A stretch of 64,000 nucleotides of DNA from Abyssibacter sp036156195. GTDB taxonomy: Bacteria > Pseudomonadota > Gammaproteobacteria > Nevskiales > OUC007. The DNA is taken from positions 62,001 to 126,000 of the forward strand of contig JAYZUZ010000018.1 of assembly GCA_036156195.1 (NCBI GenBank), in the 5' to 3' direction. Under the pieces are notes generated by a model. That model worked only from the letters and a program-made list of their open reading frames with translations, was not told where the DNA came from and ran no database searches. The translations under genes and the position numbers were made by a program. Positions 26,415 through 35,645 of this stretch are shown in pieces (the first letter of the stretch is position 1; every line of letters begins with the position of its first letter).

Positions 26415-26443
26415 TTGCCTCTGATCCCCGCATGATGGACAAT
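26415..26443 (+). promoter_or_regulatory. Probable tRNA promoter
   Basis: TTGCCT (26415-26420), 17 bases, GACAAT (26438-26443) form an acceptable sigma-70 promoter whose start point (~26450) fits the tRNA beginning at 26457. Confidence 0.5.
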
Positions 26444-26456
26444 TCAGGCCTCATAT

Positions 26457-26532
<76 letters not shown>

Positions 26533-26567
26533 ATCCTCTTCGGCCTCCACCTGAATGGCCGGATCGC

Positions 26568-26595
26568 AAAAAAGCCCGCGGCATGCGGGCTTTTC
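26568..26595 (+). terminator. Rho-independent terminator after tRNA-Ala
   Basis: AAAAAA, GCCCGC (26574-26579), loop GGCAT, GCGGGC (26585-26590), TTTT. The A tract before and T tract after make it usable from both sides, so it may also end the convergent GGDEF/EAL transcript. Confidence 0.85.
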
Positions 26596-26638
26596 TGTAC
26601 GCGCCTGGCGGTGCTCTCCACCGCTGGAGCCGACAGTG

Positions 26639-29600
26639 CTAGCCCGCCGCCCCCTGATCTCGGCCCACCTGGCCGAAAAGGCTCCGTGCTTCCATCGGCC
26701 CTTGCAGCGCAATTTCGAGCGGCTGCGGCTTGTGTCGCAAAAAGCCCTGGATGTAGTCGATGCCAATCTCCCGCAGGGCATCGGCAATGGTCTCAGTTTC
26801 CACGCACTCGGCGACGGTCTTGACCCCGATGACCTTGGCGACGTCGGCAAAGCAGCGAACGGTTGCCGCATCCAGCGGGTCGTCCAGCAAGTCCCGGACG
26901 AACTGACCGTCAATTTTGATGATGTCGACAGGGATGGCCTTCAAATAGCCGAATGTTGCAGCGCCGGCACCAAAATCATCCAGCGCCACGCGCACGCCCA
27001 TCGCACGAACCACGCGGACAAAGTCGGCCACCGCATCCAGATTACTCACGGCAACGGTTTCCGTGATCTCCAGGCACAAGCGTTTGCAGACGCTCTCGTC
27101 CAGTGACTCGAACAGGGAGAGTGCGAAGACGCGAAATGTCGGATCACTGACCGAGTTGCCGGACAGATTCACCGCCAGGGTGGCCACATCCCAGTCCTCG
27201 CTGTGTGCAGCCAGCCAGCCCACGGTCCGGTACAGCACCTGCTGGTCGATCCGGGTGGCCAGATGAAAACGCTCGGCCGCGCCCATGAATAGCGCTGGCG
27301 AAACGATGCGACCATCCGGCTCACGCAGGCGGATCAGCACCTCGGCATACGCGCCTTCGCTTCCGTCGGTCGAGAGTGCATCGATCCGCTGGGCCCACAA
27401 CTCGAAGTGGTCATACTCCATAGCCTGCTCCAGCCGGGTGGCCCAGCGAATATCCGCCCGGCGAGCCTGGAGTGCCGCATCCTCCTGCTCCCACAGGTGG
27501 ACGCGACCGCGCCCCGCTTCCTTGGCCGAGTAACAGGCCGCATCGGCCGCCTGCAGGACTTGCTCGCCGGACTCCCAGGCCAGGTCGATCATCACGGCGC
27601 CGATACTGGCGCCGACACGCAACCGTTGCCCCTCTTCCACAAACCGGAACTTACGCAGCTGAGCCACCATCTCGGAGCCCACCTCCATCAGCCGGCTGGA
27701 CGAGCACTGCTCCAGAATGACCGCGAACTCGTCGCCCCCGGTCCGCGCGATGAAGTCACCGCTATCCAGGCAGGCCTTGAGCATGCGGGCCACCTGCTTG
27801 ATCAGCCGGTCACCGGCCTTGTGGCCGCAGCTATCGTTGATGATCTTGAACTCATCGAGATCGATGTAGAGCAGACCGTGCGAGGCGCGGTCATCCCGTG
27901 CCAACGGGACGATCTGATTCAATCGCTGTTCGAACTCGCGTCGATTACGCAGTCCGGTGAGTTCGTCATGGGCGGCCGTGTGGTCCACCACCCGCGCCAA
28001 CTCACGTTGTTCGGTGACATCGCGAAAGACGATGACCGTGCCACGAATCAATCGCTCACGGTCGAAAATCGGGGTCGTGGTTTCCTGGATGCCGTACGAG
28101 GCGCCGCTGCGGGCCAGCAGCACCGTGTTGCTTTGGGCGTGGACGGCTTTGCCGCTGTTCAGGCAGAGCGCCACCGGGTTGGTCGCCGGTTCGCGATTGT
28201 CGCCACTGAAAATACGAAAAACGCTGGCGGCCGGTACACCGCGCGCATTTTCCGTTGTCCAGCCGGTCATCCGTTCGGCCACGGGGTTCAGGCTGATCAC
28301 CAGACCGCGCGCGTCGGTGGTGATCACCGCATCATCCAGTGCGGCCAGGGTCGCCCGCATCCGGGCTTGGTCCTCATCAATGCGCGCATGCAGCCGGTGC
28401 GATTCGGTGATGTCCTGAAATATCCCGACCAGGCGCTGGCCGCCAATGGGTGAAGGCTCGCGCTGCCCGATCGCACGTATCCATGCCGACTCGCCGGAGG
28501 CGCGAACAAAGGGCAGCTCCAGATCATAGGGCTCGCCCTGATCGCGGCAGCGTTCGATGGCGTCTTCCAGTGTCTTGCGGGCCGGCCCCGGGTAAAAAGA
28601 CAGGGCCGTCTCGACACTGGGCAGCACACCGACTTCGAGCCCATGAATGCGGAACACTTCATCAGACCAGTGCAGGTCGCCGTTGCCGAGCTCCAGCTCC
28701 CAGCACCCGATCGAAGCGATGTCGCCCACACGGTTCAAGCGTCGTTCACTGTCCGTGGCCCGTGCTTCCTGGCGCATGGCGCCGGCCATATCGATCCGCA
28801 CGCCGGTCAGCACCTTCGGACGACCGTCGTCGTGCCACTCGCTCACATGGGCGCGATCCAGTACCCACAGCCAGCTGCCATCGCGACGACGCATACGTGC
28901 CAACCGCTCGTACTCAGCGCACTCGCCTCGGGACACCTTGCTTAGCAAGTCCGCGGTGGCGCCGAGCTCTTCCGGATGATGGAGATCCAGCCAGCTGTGC
29001 ACGTAGATCTGGCCCTGTCGAGGCAGGCCCAGCATGGCCTCCCAGTGTCCATTAACGCGCATTTGCTCAGCATCGACATCCCATTCCCAGGTGCCGGTAC
29101 GCGTGCCGTCAACCGCGCGTAGCAATCGCCGCTGATTGACGCTGTCAACCTGTGGCTCGTGTTCAAGCGAGAGCGCGGAGTCTGCGGTTTCGATGCGATG
29201 CGTGGCCGCCTGTGCCAGTAGCTTGAGCGTGTCCAATTGCGCACTGCTCAGCTGGCCGGGCTTGCGGTCGATCACACACAGCGTGCCCACCGCCACGCCG
29301 TTGCCCAGCACCAGCGGCACGCCGGTGTAGGCCCGAATGCCCGGTTCTCCCAGAACCAGTTCATTGCCCTCGAAGCGGTGGTCCTCCAGCGCGTCCGCGA
29401 CATCCAGCGGCTGCTCGCTGAATATGGCGTGTGCGCAAAACGCCACTTCGCGCCGGGTTTGCTGCGTGTTTTCCAGACCTACATTGGCGATGAACCGCTG
29501 GCGCCGGCCTTCGACAATAGAAATCAGCGCAATGGGCCGCCCCGTGATCAGGGCTGCCGTATGCACCAATGCATCCAGCTGTGAATCGTTTCCGCGCTGG

Positions 29601-29665
29601 AGAATGTCGAGTTCGGCAATGACGCGAAGCCGCTCGGTTTCGTTGATTGCAATGGGCGGAGCCAT
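26639..29665 (-). CDS. GAF-PAS-PAS-PAS-GGDEF-EAL c-di-GMP signalling protein
   Basis: About 1008 residues from ATG 29665 (a TTG at 29686 is also in frame). An N-terminal GAF domain (residues ~20-165; GVPLVLGNGVAVGTLCVIDR) is followed by three PAS/PAC units, a GGDEF domain with intact RTGGDEFAVIL and an EAL domain. The RxxD inhibitory site is missing (DSGD). The EAL motif reads EVLIRL, and the other catalytic positions are present: NLSGN, EITETVAV, LDDFGAGAATFG, KIDGQF, AECVETE. Both synthesis and hydrolysis of c-di-GMP are possible; which dominates cannot be told. No transmembrane segments, so cytosolic. Light, redox or small-ligand sensing by GAF/PAS is possible. Confidence 0.92.
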   Translation of the reverse strand: MAPPIAINETERLRVIAELDILQRGNDSQLDALVHTAALITGRPIALISIVEGRRQRFIANVGLENTQQTRREVAFCAHAIFSEQPLDVADALEDHRFEGNELVLGEPGIRAYTGVPLVLGNGVAVGTLCVIDRKPGQLSSAQLDTLKLLAQAATHRIETADSALSLEHEPQVDSVNQRRLLRAVDGTRTGTWEWDVDAEQMRVNGHWEAMLGLPRQGQIYVHSWLDLHHPEELGATADLLSKVSRGECAEYERLARMRRRDGSWLWVLDRAHVSEWHDDGRPKVLTGVRIDMAGAMRQEARATDSERRLNRVGDIASIGCWELELGNGDLHWSDEVFRIHGLEVGVLPSVETALSFYPGPARKTLEDAIERCRDQGEPYDLELPFVRASGESAWIRAIGQREPSPIGGQRLVGIFQDITESHRLHARIDEDQARMRATLAALDDAVITTDARGLVISLNPVAERMTGWTTENARGVPAASVFRIFSGDNREPATNPVALCLNSGKAVHAQSNTVLLARSGASYGIQETTTPIFDRERLIRGTVIVFRDVTEQRELARVVDHTAAHDELTGLRNRREFEQRLNQIVPLARDDRASHGLLYIDLDEFKIINDSCGHKAGDRLIKQVARMLKACLDSGDFIARTGGDEFAVILEQCSSSRLMEVGSEMVAQLRKFRFVEEGQRLRVGASIGAVMIDLAWESGEQVLQAADAACYSAKEAGRGRVHLWEQEDAALQARRADIRWATRLEQAMEYDHFELWAQRIDALSTDGSEGAYAEVLIRLREPDGRIVSPALFMGAAERFHLATRIDQQVLYRTVGWLAAHSEDWDVATLAVNLSGNSVSDPTFRVFALSLFESLDESVCKRLCLEITETVAVSNLDAVADFVRVVRAMGVRVALDDFGAGAATFGYLKAIPVDIIKIDGQFVRDLLDDPLDAATVRCFADVAKVIGVKTVAECVETETIADALREIGIDYIQGFLRHKPQPLEIALQGPMEARSLFGQVGRDQGAAG

Positions 29666-29765
29666 GGGTGACCACACAGAGTCCAAGTGTTGTTGTTCAG
29701 TTCATACTCAACACCCGATCAACGCGACGTGAAACTTCCGCAGTCAAGCGATAAACGGACACACT

Positions 29766-30206
29766 TCATTCCCCGGCGGCACGCGTGCCCATCCCCAGCA
29801 GTGATACAGCCAGTTCGCGCCGGTGTGGCTGCGCGCGGAATTCCCAGACAAACACCCCCTGCCAGGTCCCCAGCTGCAGGCGGCCGTCGATCACCGGGAT
29901 CGTCAGCTGGCAGCCAGTGAGCACGCTGCGCACATGGGCGGGCATATCGTCCGGCCCTTCTGCGGTGTGTACAAACCGCGGATCACCATCCGGCGCCAGG
30001 TCCCACAGAAAGCGACGCAGGTCAATGAGCACATCCGGGTCGGCGTTCTCGCAGATCAACAGCCCCGCGCTGGTGTGACGCAGCCACACGGTACAAAGCC
30101 CCTGGGTGATAGGCTGTTGATCTACCCAGCTCCTGAGTTCCGCGGTGACTTCCTTGAACTCCCCACCACGGGTTCGTAGGGATAACAGGGTGTTCGCAAC
30201 GTGCAT
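29766..30206 (-). CDS. YjbQ / UPF0047 family protein
   Basis: A 146-residue protein with the family signature GLCTVWLRHTSAGLLICENA followed by DPDV, the FVHTAEGPDDMPAHVRSVLTG core, LTIPVIDGRLQLGTWQGVFV and the C-terminal EFR. Members have been linked to thiamin phosphate synthase activity, but the physiological role is not settled. ATG 30206 was chosen by comparison with the family N-terminus (MHVANTLLSL); it overlaps the probable start of the divergent beta-helix gene. Confidence 0.9.
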   Translation of the reverse strand: MHVANTLLSLRTRGGEFKEVTAELRSWVDQQPITQGLCTVWLRHTSAGLLICENADPDVLIDLRRFLWDLAPDGDPRFVHTAEGPDDMPAHVRSVLTGCQLTIPVIDGRLQLGTWQGVFVWEFRAQPHRRELAVSLLGMGTRAAGE

Positions 30207-32486
30207 GACGACCTCGAAAAAAAGAATCTGAGAACGACTCTCAAGGGCCCGCCGTCGCTTGCGCAAGGCCCTGTCAGCCGGACTACGCACATACGCTCAC
30301 GCACGCCTTGTCGCTGGCTACTCCGCGGACTGCTCGCGCCCTCCTTGTTCACCACAATGATGGCCCACGCTTGGCAAAGCGAATTACTCAAGGGCAACGG
30401 TGAAGATGACTGGACGCGCCAGACAGTGACGCTGGGAGACCAGCGGTGGTCCCTCCCCGATTTTTCATACGCCGGATATCAGCAAGGCACCGCCCCCCTG
30501 GGTGTCACCGTTGCGTGCCGTGTGGAAAACCTGGATGTAAAAACCGGTGAGGAGATCTCGGCTGCAATGAAGGCAGCTATTCACCGCCTCGCCCAGGCCG
30601 GAGGCGGCATCCTGCGCCTGCCGAGTGGCGATTTTCTTCTCTCACAATCTGTCGGGATCAATGCCTCGAACATCGCCATTGAAGGTGCTGGCAGCCAGCA
30701 GACACGGCTGCACGTCGGACGTGATTACCAGCCTGACGATCCGCTGAACGAAGGCGTGCTGTCATTCGGACGCGAGCTGCCCTCTGGATGGCGGCAAGGC
30801 TGGTGGAGCCAAGCCCCCGAAGTGGCCCAACTGAGCCGACAGGCGCACGCAGGCGACACCAGTGTTCACGTCGACAATTCCAAAAACTTGCGCCGTGGTC
30901 AGTGGATCGTACTCAGTCAGGCGCTGTGGTCCGGCGCCTCGAGACAGTGGACCGGCGGCCAATGGCCGACATTTAGCCGGACGCAACGCCCCACCGGCGC
31001 TGAGCGCCTCTTTGCCTTCGTGTATCTGCGCCGCATCTCCGACATCGAGGGCCTCCGCATCCACCTGGACGCCCCGCTCCCCTGGTCGCTGGCCCCTCAG
31101 GACAACCCCATTCGGGTCCTCGATCCGGACCAGGCATCGACGCCCATGCTGGAGCAGGTCGGCTTGTCGGGGGTGAGCATCGAATTCGAGAACAGCAGCG
31201 GACCGGGTCGCCCTCTGGGGGCTGGCGTAGCGTTTGAGGGTATTCGTGATGGCTGGCTACATGATGTGGTTATTCGCAATATCCCCCGCACCGGAGTGCG
31301 GGTAACGCACAGTGCGCGCATTTCCGTGATGCAATCTGCCGTCCGACATATGCAAGACGGCGGAGGCGGTGGTTGGGGGTACGGCTTTGACCTCTTTGCC
31401 TCGCAGGACATCCTGCTGCGCGACACCACCGCCGAGCAGCTGAGACATGGAGTCACCCTATCGCGCATGCCGACGTCGAACGTCGTGGTCTCCCGGCATC
31501 AGTCCATCGGCAGTACCCAGGACGGTGACGACAGTCATCATGGCCCCATCCAACAGGTGTTGTTTGACCAACATCAGGGGCTGCGCGGCGCCGGTCTGCG
31601 CATGGTCTACCGAGGCCGAAAAAGCAACGGGGCACACGAAACACTTGCCAGCGGCGTCGTCTGGAACGCCGGTGGCGATACATCTCGTGGGCTCTGGTAC
31701 GGCCATGGCGTGGCCGTTGATCCCATCGAAGCAGGCTGGGCCATGGTCATTGGAGTGGCACCGGAACGCTGGGTCCTCCAGGACGGTCGCCCGATCGGTG
31801 AACCACCGTTGCGCCGCGTCCCTACAGCGCTTGCACCCCAGCAACTGCCCGGGCTCGCAGGACGCGGCCCTGGGCGAGCCAGTGGCAATGTCTATTACGA
31901 GGGCATCGGACATGCGGGACTCACGCCCGCCTCGCTCTATCAGGCCCAGCTCAAGGCCCGTACGGGCAAGAGCGTCGCGGGGTACCGATCGGACTGTGAA
32001 CAGTCCTCCCCTGCGAGGCCTGCACCAGAACCGGTTACTGCCCCTGCTCCGGCTCTGTTGTTTAAGCGTGGTGCGCAAAGTGCCGTATTACGGATGAACC
32101 CGGACTACGCCCGACTGGATCGTGACGCAACGGTTCAGCCAGCTCAGACGTGGATCCGCATCACCGATGACGCCCGTGCATGGACGCCGCTGGTCACGCT
32201 TCGGCACACCCTACAACCCGCCGGCTCCATTTCGACATTGCGCATTCGCCTGCGCACCAACCGCTCAGCCGAAATGCGGGTGCAACTGGCCTCACCCACA
32301 CTGCCCCACCAGCAGCGCAGCCTGGAGGGGAGCAAACATCTGCGCGTTGAAGCCGGCGACTGGCAGGTCATCGACCTACCTTTGCCACCCAGCGCACGAA
32401 AGCAGTCTTTTGATACTGTGATGCTGAAGGCCTCGGGACAGCGGTCCGGCGCAATCATCGAAATCGACCAGATCGAACTGCGCTAA
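30201..32486 (+). CDS. Exported right-handed beta-helix protein (polysaccharide lyase/epimerase-like)
   Basis: A ~761-residue protein. A hydrophobic segment ending in SLFTTMMAHA at about residues 40-57 could be a signal peptide with an unusually long n-region; the GTG start at 30201 overlaps the divergent YjbQ start and may be wrong. Residues ~100-560 have pectate-lyase-superfamily features: AAMKAAIHRLAQAGGGILRL, then GDFLLSQSVGINASNIAIEGAG, then repeated short beta units (WLHDVVIRNIPRTGVRVTH, GFDLFASQDILLRDTTAEQL). A C-terminal ~150-residue beta domain (TWIRITDDARAWTPLVTLRH) looks like a sandwich. It may cleave or modify the exopolysaccharide; catalytic residues were not identified. Confidence 0.72.
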   Translation: MHDDLEKKNLRTTLKGPPSLAQGPVSRTTHIRSRTPCRWLLRGLLAPSLFTTMMAHAWQSELLKGNGEDDWTRQTVTLGDQRWSLPDFSYAGYQQGTAPLGVTVACRVENLDVKTGEEISAAMKAAIHRLAQAGGGILRLPSGDFLLSQSVGINASNIAIEGAGSQQTRLHVGRDYQPDDPLNEGVLSFGRELPSGWRQGWWSQAPEVAQLSRQAHAGDTSVHVDNSKNLRRGQWIVLSQALWSGASRQWTGGQWPTFSRTQRPTGAERLFAFVYLRRISDIEGLRIHLDAPLPWSLAPQDNPIRVLDPDQASTPMLEQVGLSGVSIEFENSSGPGRPLGAGVAFEGIRDGWLHDVVIRNIPRTGVRVTHSARISVMQSAVRHMQDGGGGGWGYGFDLFASQDILLRDTTAEQLRHGVTLSRMPTSNVVVSRHQSIGSTQDGDDSHHGPIQQVLFDQHQGLRGAGLRMVYRGRKSNGAHETLASGVVWNAGGDTSRGLWYGHGVAVDPIEAGWAMVIGVAPERWVLQDGRPIGEPPLRRVPTALAPQQLPGLAGRGPGRASGNVYYEGIGHAGLTPASLYQAQLKARTGKSVAGYRSDCEQSSPARPAPEPVTAPAPALLFKRGAQSAVLRMNPDYARLDRDATVQPAQTWIRITDDARAWTPLVTLRHTLQPAGSISTLRIRLRTNRSAEMRVQLASPTLPHQQRSLEGSKHLRVEAGDWQVIDLPLPPSARKQSFDTVMLKASGQRSGAIIEIDQIELR

Positions 32487-32556
32487 CCCATACGACCATT
32501 CTTCGCGCCCAGGGGCGGACCACTCACTGCCTGTAGCCACCGGATGGGGAGCTCGC

Positions 32557-34506
32557 TTGCAGCAATATAAAAACGCTTCGATTGCCTACCGGCCGGAGAT
32601 CGATGGATTGCGCGCACTGGCTGTGTTGCCGGTCATCCTGTTCCACGGCGGTTTCAGTCTGGTGCCCGGGGGCTTTGTCGGCGTCGACATATTCTTCGTG
32701 ATCTCGGGGTACCTCATCACGTCGATCATTCTTGCCGAGCTTGAGCAAGAACGGTTTTCCATCAGGCGGTTCTACGAACGCCGTGCGCGACGGATTCTTC
32801 CGGCACTGTGTTTTGTCATTCTCGCCTGCCTGCCCTTTGCCTACGCCTGGATGCTGCCAGCCGAACTGGAGCGCTTTGGCGACAGTCTGCTTGCTGTGGC
32901 CAGCTTTTCAGCGAACCTGTTCTTCTGGTCGACCCAGGCCTATTTTGGCCCCGCCGCCGAACTCCAGCCCATGCTGCACACCTGGAGCCTGGCCGTGGAA
33001 GAGCAGTATTACCTGTTCATCCCACTGGTACTGATGATGCTCTGGTCACTGGGACGCCACCGGTTATTCCTGCTCATTCTTGGAGGATCCGTTGCGTCAC
33101 TGCTGATTGCTGAGTGGGGCTGGCGTCACGAACCCAAAGCCAATTTCTATCTGCTACCAACCCGGGCATGGGAACTGCTCAGCGGATCACTGCTGGCCTT
33201 TGCGCCTGCTCCACAGCAGCTAACGGGCAGGCTTGCAGCCCCCCTGCGACAACTGGGCCCGTATGCAGGGATGATACTGGTGCTCTACGGCCTGTTTTGC
33301 TTCGACCACACCACGCCCATTCCCAGCGTTTATGCGCTGGCTCCCGTGGGTGGTACGGCGCTTATCGTTGCCAGCACCACAGCCGCACACCCGGTCGCCC
33401 GCTTGTTGTCGCTGCGGCCACTGGTGGCCATCGGCCTCATCTCTTACAGCGCTTACCTCTGGCACCAACCCCTGTTTGCCTTCGCCCGGATTCGCCTTCT
33501 CGAAGCACCCGGCCCAATCCTGGCCGGCGCACTGGCTACGCTGAGCCTCGTGTTGGCCTATCTGTCATGGCGGTTCGTCGAGGCTCCGTTCCGTCGTCGC
33601 ACGGGACTCATCAGCCGGGCCCCGCTCATTCCGGCGGCCACCAGCCTCGTCGTACTGGCGGTGGTTGGCTTCGGATTCAGTTACACGGAAGGATTACCAC
33701 AACGCCTACCTGACGAAACGCGAACATTCATCGACCGCTATGAGCACTATCAGAGCATCCAGAATGGTCGTTTCGGACAGTGCTTTTTTGGTGAGGACCA
33801 CGAGGGCGTCGGCGAGCTGCAGTTCGACGCCGAGTGTCACGGTCAAACCGGGTTGCGCCGCTTTGTGCTGATAGGCGACTCATTCTCCGCGCATTATCTC
33901 GACGGTCTGCAAAGCCTGCTGGAGCCCGGGGAGACAGTGGCACAGTTCAACCTTTCAGGCTGCCTGCCGCTACTGGAACTCCCCCAGCTCACACCGCAAC
34001 GCTGCCGCAGACTCAATCCGCAACGCTTTGATGCATTGCGCAATGGTGACGTCATCATCATCAGCGCGCAGTGGCCAGCCGCAATGGCACGCCGCGAGTC
34101 AATCGAGTACCAGGCGCTTGATCACACACTGGCCACGCTGGCCCGGCGTCTGCCACAGGCGACAATCGTGCTGGTCGGCGCCAGCCCCCAATGGCCCGGC
34201 GAGTTACCCGTGAGGCTGGTGCGCGCCGAGCGACATTTGACACTTCAACCCGGAGGCCGGTTACCCAACCCTGCGCTGGATGCGGCAACAAGCGTCAACC
34301 GCTCACTACAACAACTCGCAGACAATCGAGGCGTCCGGTTACTCAACCCGGTGCAGCGGCTCTGCGACGGGAAAAATTGCCTGATTGCGCTGGCGTATTC
34401 AGGTGGCGTGGAGATCACGGCTTCGGACTACGGCCATTTGACACCGCCGGCCGCACGCCATGTGCTCGCCGAACTGGTTCAGAGCCTGCGCCCACCGCAC
34501 AGGTGA
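32557..34506 (+). CDS. Acyltransferase-3 / SGNH fusion (O-acetyltransferase, OatA-like)
   Basis: A 649-residue two-domain protein. Residues ~10-360 are an integral-membrane acyltransferase-3 domain with the hallmark YRPEIDGLRALAVLPVILFH and GGFVGVDIFFVISGYLIT, ~10 TM segments. The C-terminal ~280 residues are an SGNH hydrolase-like domain with IGDSFSAHY (Ser nucleophile) and SDYGHLT (Asp/His). Such fusions O-acetylate peptidoglycan or surface polysaccharide. The start is TTG at 32557 with GGGGAG 5 bases upstream; no in-frame ATG nearby. Its neighbours suggest it acetylates the exopolysaccharide. Confidence 0.9.
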   Translation: MQQYKNASIAYRPEIDGLRALAVLPVILFHGGFSLVPGGFVGVDIFFVISGYLITSIILAELEQERFSIRRFYERRARRILPALCFVILACLPFAYAWMLPAELERFGDSLLAVASFSANLFFWSTQAYFGPAAELQPMLHTWSLAVEEQYYLFIPLVLMMLWSLGRHRLFLLILGGSVASLLIAEWGWRHEPKANFYLLPTRAWELLSGSLLAFAPAPQQLTGRLAAPLRQLGPYAGMILVLYGLFCFDHTTPIPSVYALAPVGGTALIVASTTAAHPVARLLSLRPLVAIGLISYSAYLWHQPLFAFARIRLLEAPGPILAGALATLSLVLAYLSWRFVEAPFRRRTGLISRAPLIPAATSLVVLAVVGFGFSYTEGLPQRLPDETRTFIDRYEHYQSIQNGRFGQCFFGEDHEGVGELQFDAECHGQTGLRRFVLIGDSFSAHYLDGLQSLLEPGETVAQFNLSGCLPLLELPQLTPQRCRRLNPQRFDALRNGDVIIISAQWPAAMARRESIEYQALDHTLATLARRLPQATIVLVGASPQWPGELPVRLVRAERHLTLQPGGRLPNPALDAATSVNRSLQQLADNRGVRLLNPVQRLCDGKNCLIALAYSGGVEITASDYGHLTPPAARHVLAELVQSLRPPHR

Positions 34507-34529
34507 GCCGCGCCAGCGCGTGACATGTA

Positions 34530-35441
34530 TTAGTCGCCCTGCGGCAGCTCCCCGGTAGTCGGCTTGCGCGTCGTGGAGGACAACCGGCCGTCTGCTTCCT
34601 TCCAGATGGAAAGATCCATGTCGAGCATGGTTTCCAGCCGTTCGACGTGCGGCTGAAACCGCCGGGCTAGCTCCTGGCGGGCAGCCGGGCTGATCTCCAG
34701 ACGCCAGCGCGGATGTTCCGTCAGCCGCCGCGGCAAACGCTTGGCGACACGATTGCGGCCCAGGATCTTCAATGGCCCCTTGGAAAAATGCAGTCGGAAA
34801 TGGCTGCCCGCCTCATTCTGTTGATCATGCAAGCCTTCCCAGTCGGCGTAACGACTCGCACCAAGGTGATCACAAACTCTCTCAAGAGTTTGACGTTTGC
34901 AGTCATCCCTTAGTGCCTGCTCGTAAATCAGGACTAACAGCTGATTGCGACGAACGTGGCACAGCCAGGCTTCCAGGTGTTCGTCATACCGCCCCATGGA
35001 TTCGATACCCCATTGATCGGCGACATCGAGTATCGAGGTCCGCACGGATACACGCCCCTTGCGGACGTGGTGGTAGTACGCAGAGACAGCGCGATCCACT
35101 GGATTACGCAATAAGCAAATCAACTTGAGTTGGGAGGCATCCAGACTTTCCACGATGTTGAGCGGTAATGGCAGCCCCCCATGACCGACTTCGCGGCTGC
35201 ACCCAAACGTCCACAGATAATTGGGCGTAAATTCTCCACGCAAGGGTTGGCGCCCACGCGGAAACTGTTGTGCGTACCACTCAATCCCCCGACTGAAACG
35301 GTCCGGATGATCAAAGAAGTGGACTTCCTTGCTGACCGCCACGCCAATATCAGGGTGTTGCGACAGCATCGCTGACAACCAGGTTGTGCCAGCCTTCTGC
35401 GCGCCGATGACCAGAAAGTTCGGCAGATTGAGATCGGACAT
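34530..35441 (-). CDS. Sulfotransferase domain protein
   Basis: A 303-residue PAPS-dependent sulfotransferase with the 5'-phosphosulfate loop GAQKAGTTWLSAML (residues ~13-26), HFFDHPDRFSRG and the 3'-phosphate motif LLRNPVDRAVSAYYHHVR. This subgroup is common in capsule and exopolysaccharide clusters and in heparan-type sulfation. ATG 35441 was chosen since the sequence before it is not conserved-looking. It is divergent in sequence from the sulfotransferase at 10281. It probably sulfates a sugar, an inference from context. Confidence 0.88.
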   Translation of the reverse strand: MSDLNLPNFLVIGAQKAGTTWLSAMLSQHPDIGVAVSKEVHFFDHPDRFSRGIEWYAQQFPRGRQPLRGEFTPNYLWTFGCSREVGHGGLPLPLNIVESLDASQLKLICLLRNPVDRAVSAYYHHVRKGRVSVRTSILDVADQWGIESMGRYDEHLEAWLCHVRRNQLLVLIYEQALRDDCKRQTLERVCDHLGASRYADWEGLHDQQNEAGSHFRLHFSKGPLKILGRNRVAKRLPRRLTEHPRWRLEISPAARQELARRFQPHVERLETMLDMDLSIWKEADGRLSSTTRKPTTGELPQGD

Positions 35442-35645
35442 GCGCGGACCACAGGCTCCGGTTAAAGGTGTACGTGGCAATCTGACGCAGAAACGTGTTG
35501 GACGCGCACCACCAATGGGAATTCGAGTGCCCGCGCGAAGGCAGGACTCGAGATTCGAAACCAAGACGCTACCACGTCGATGAGGCCCCCGCCCATCTGC
35601 GGGGTAAACCCGCCTGTGATCTGGCTGTGATTGCGTGAGGCCCGG

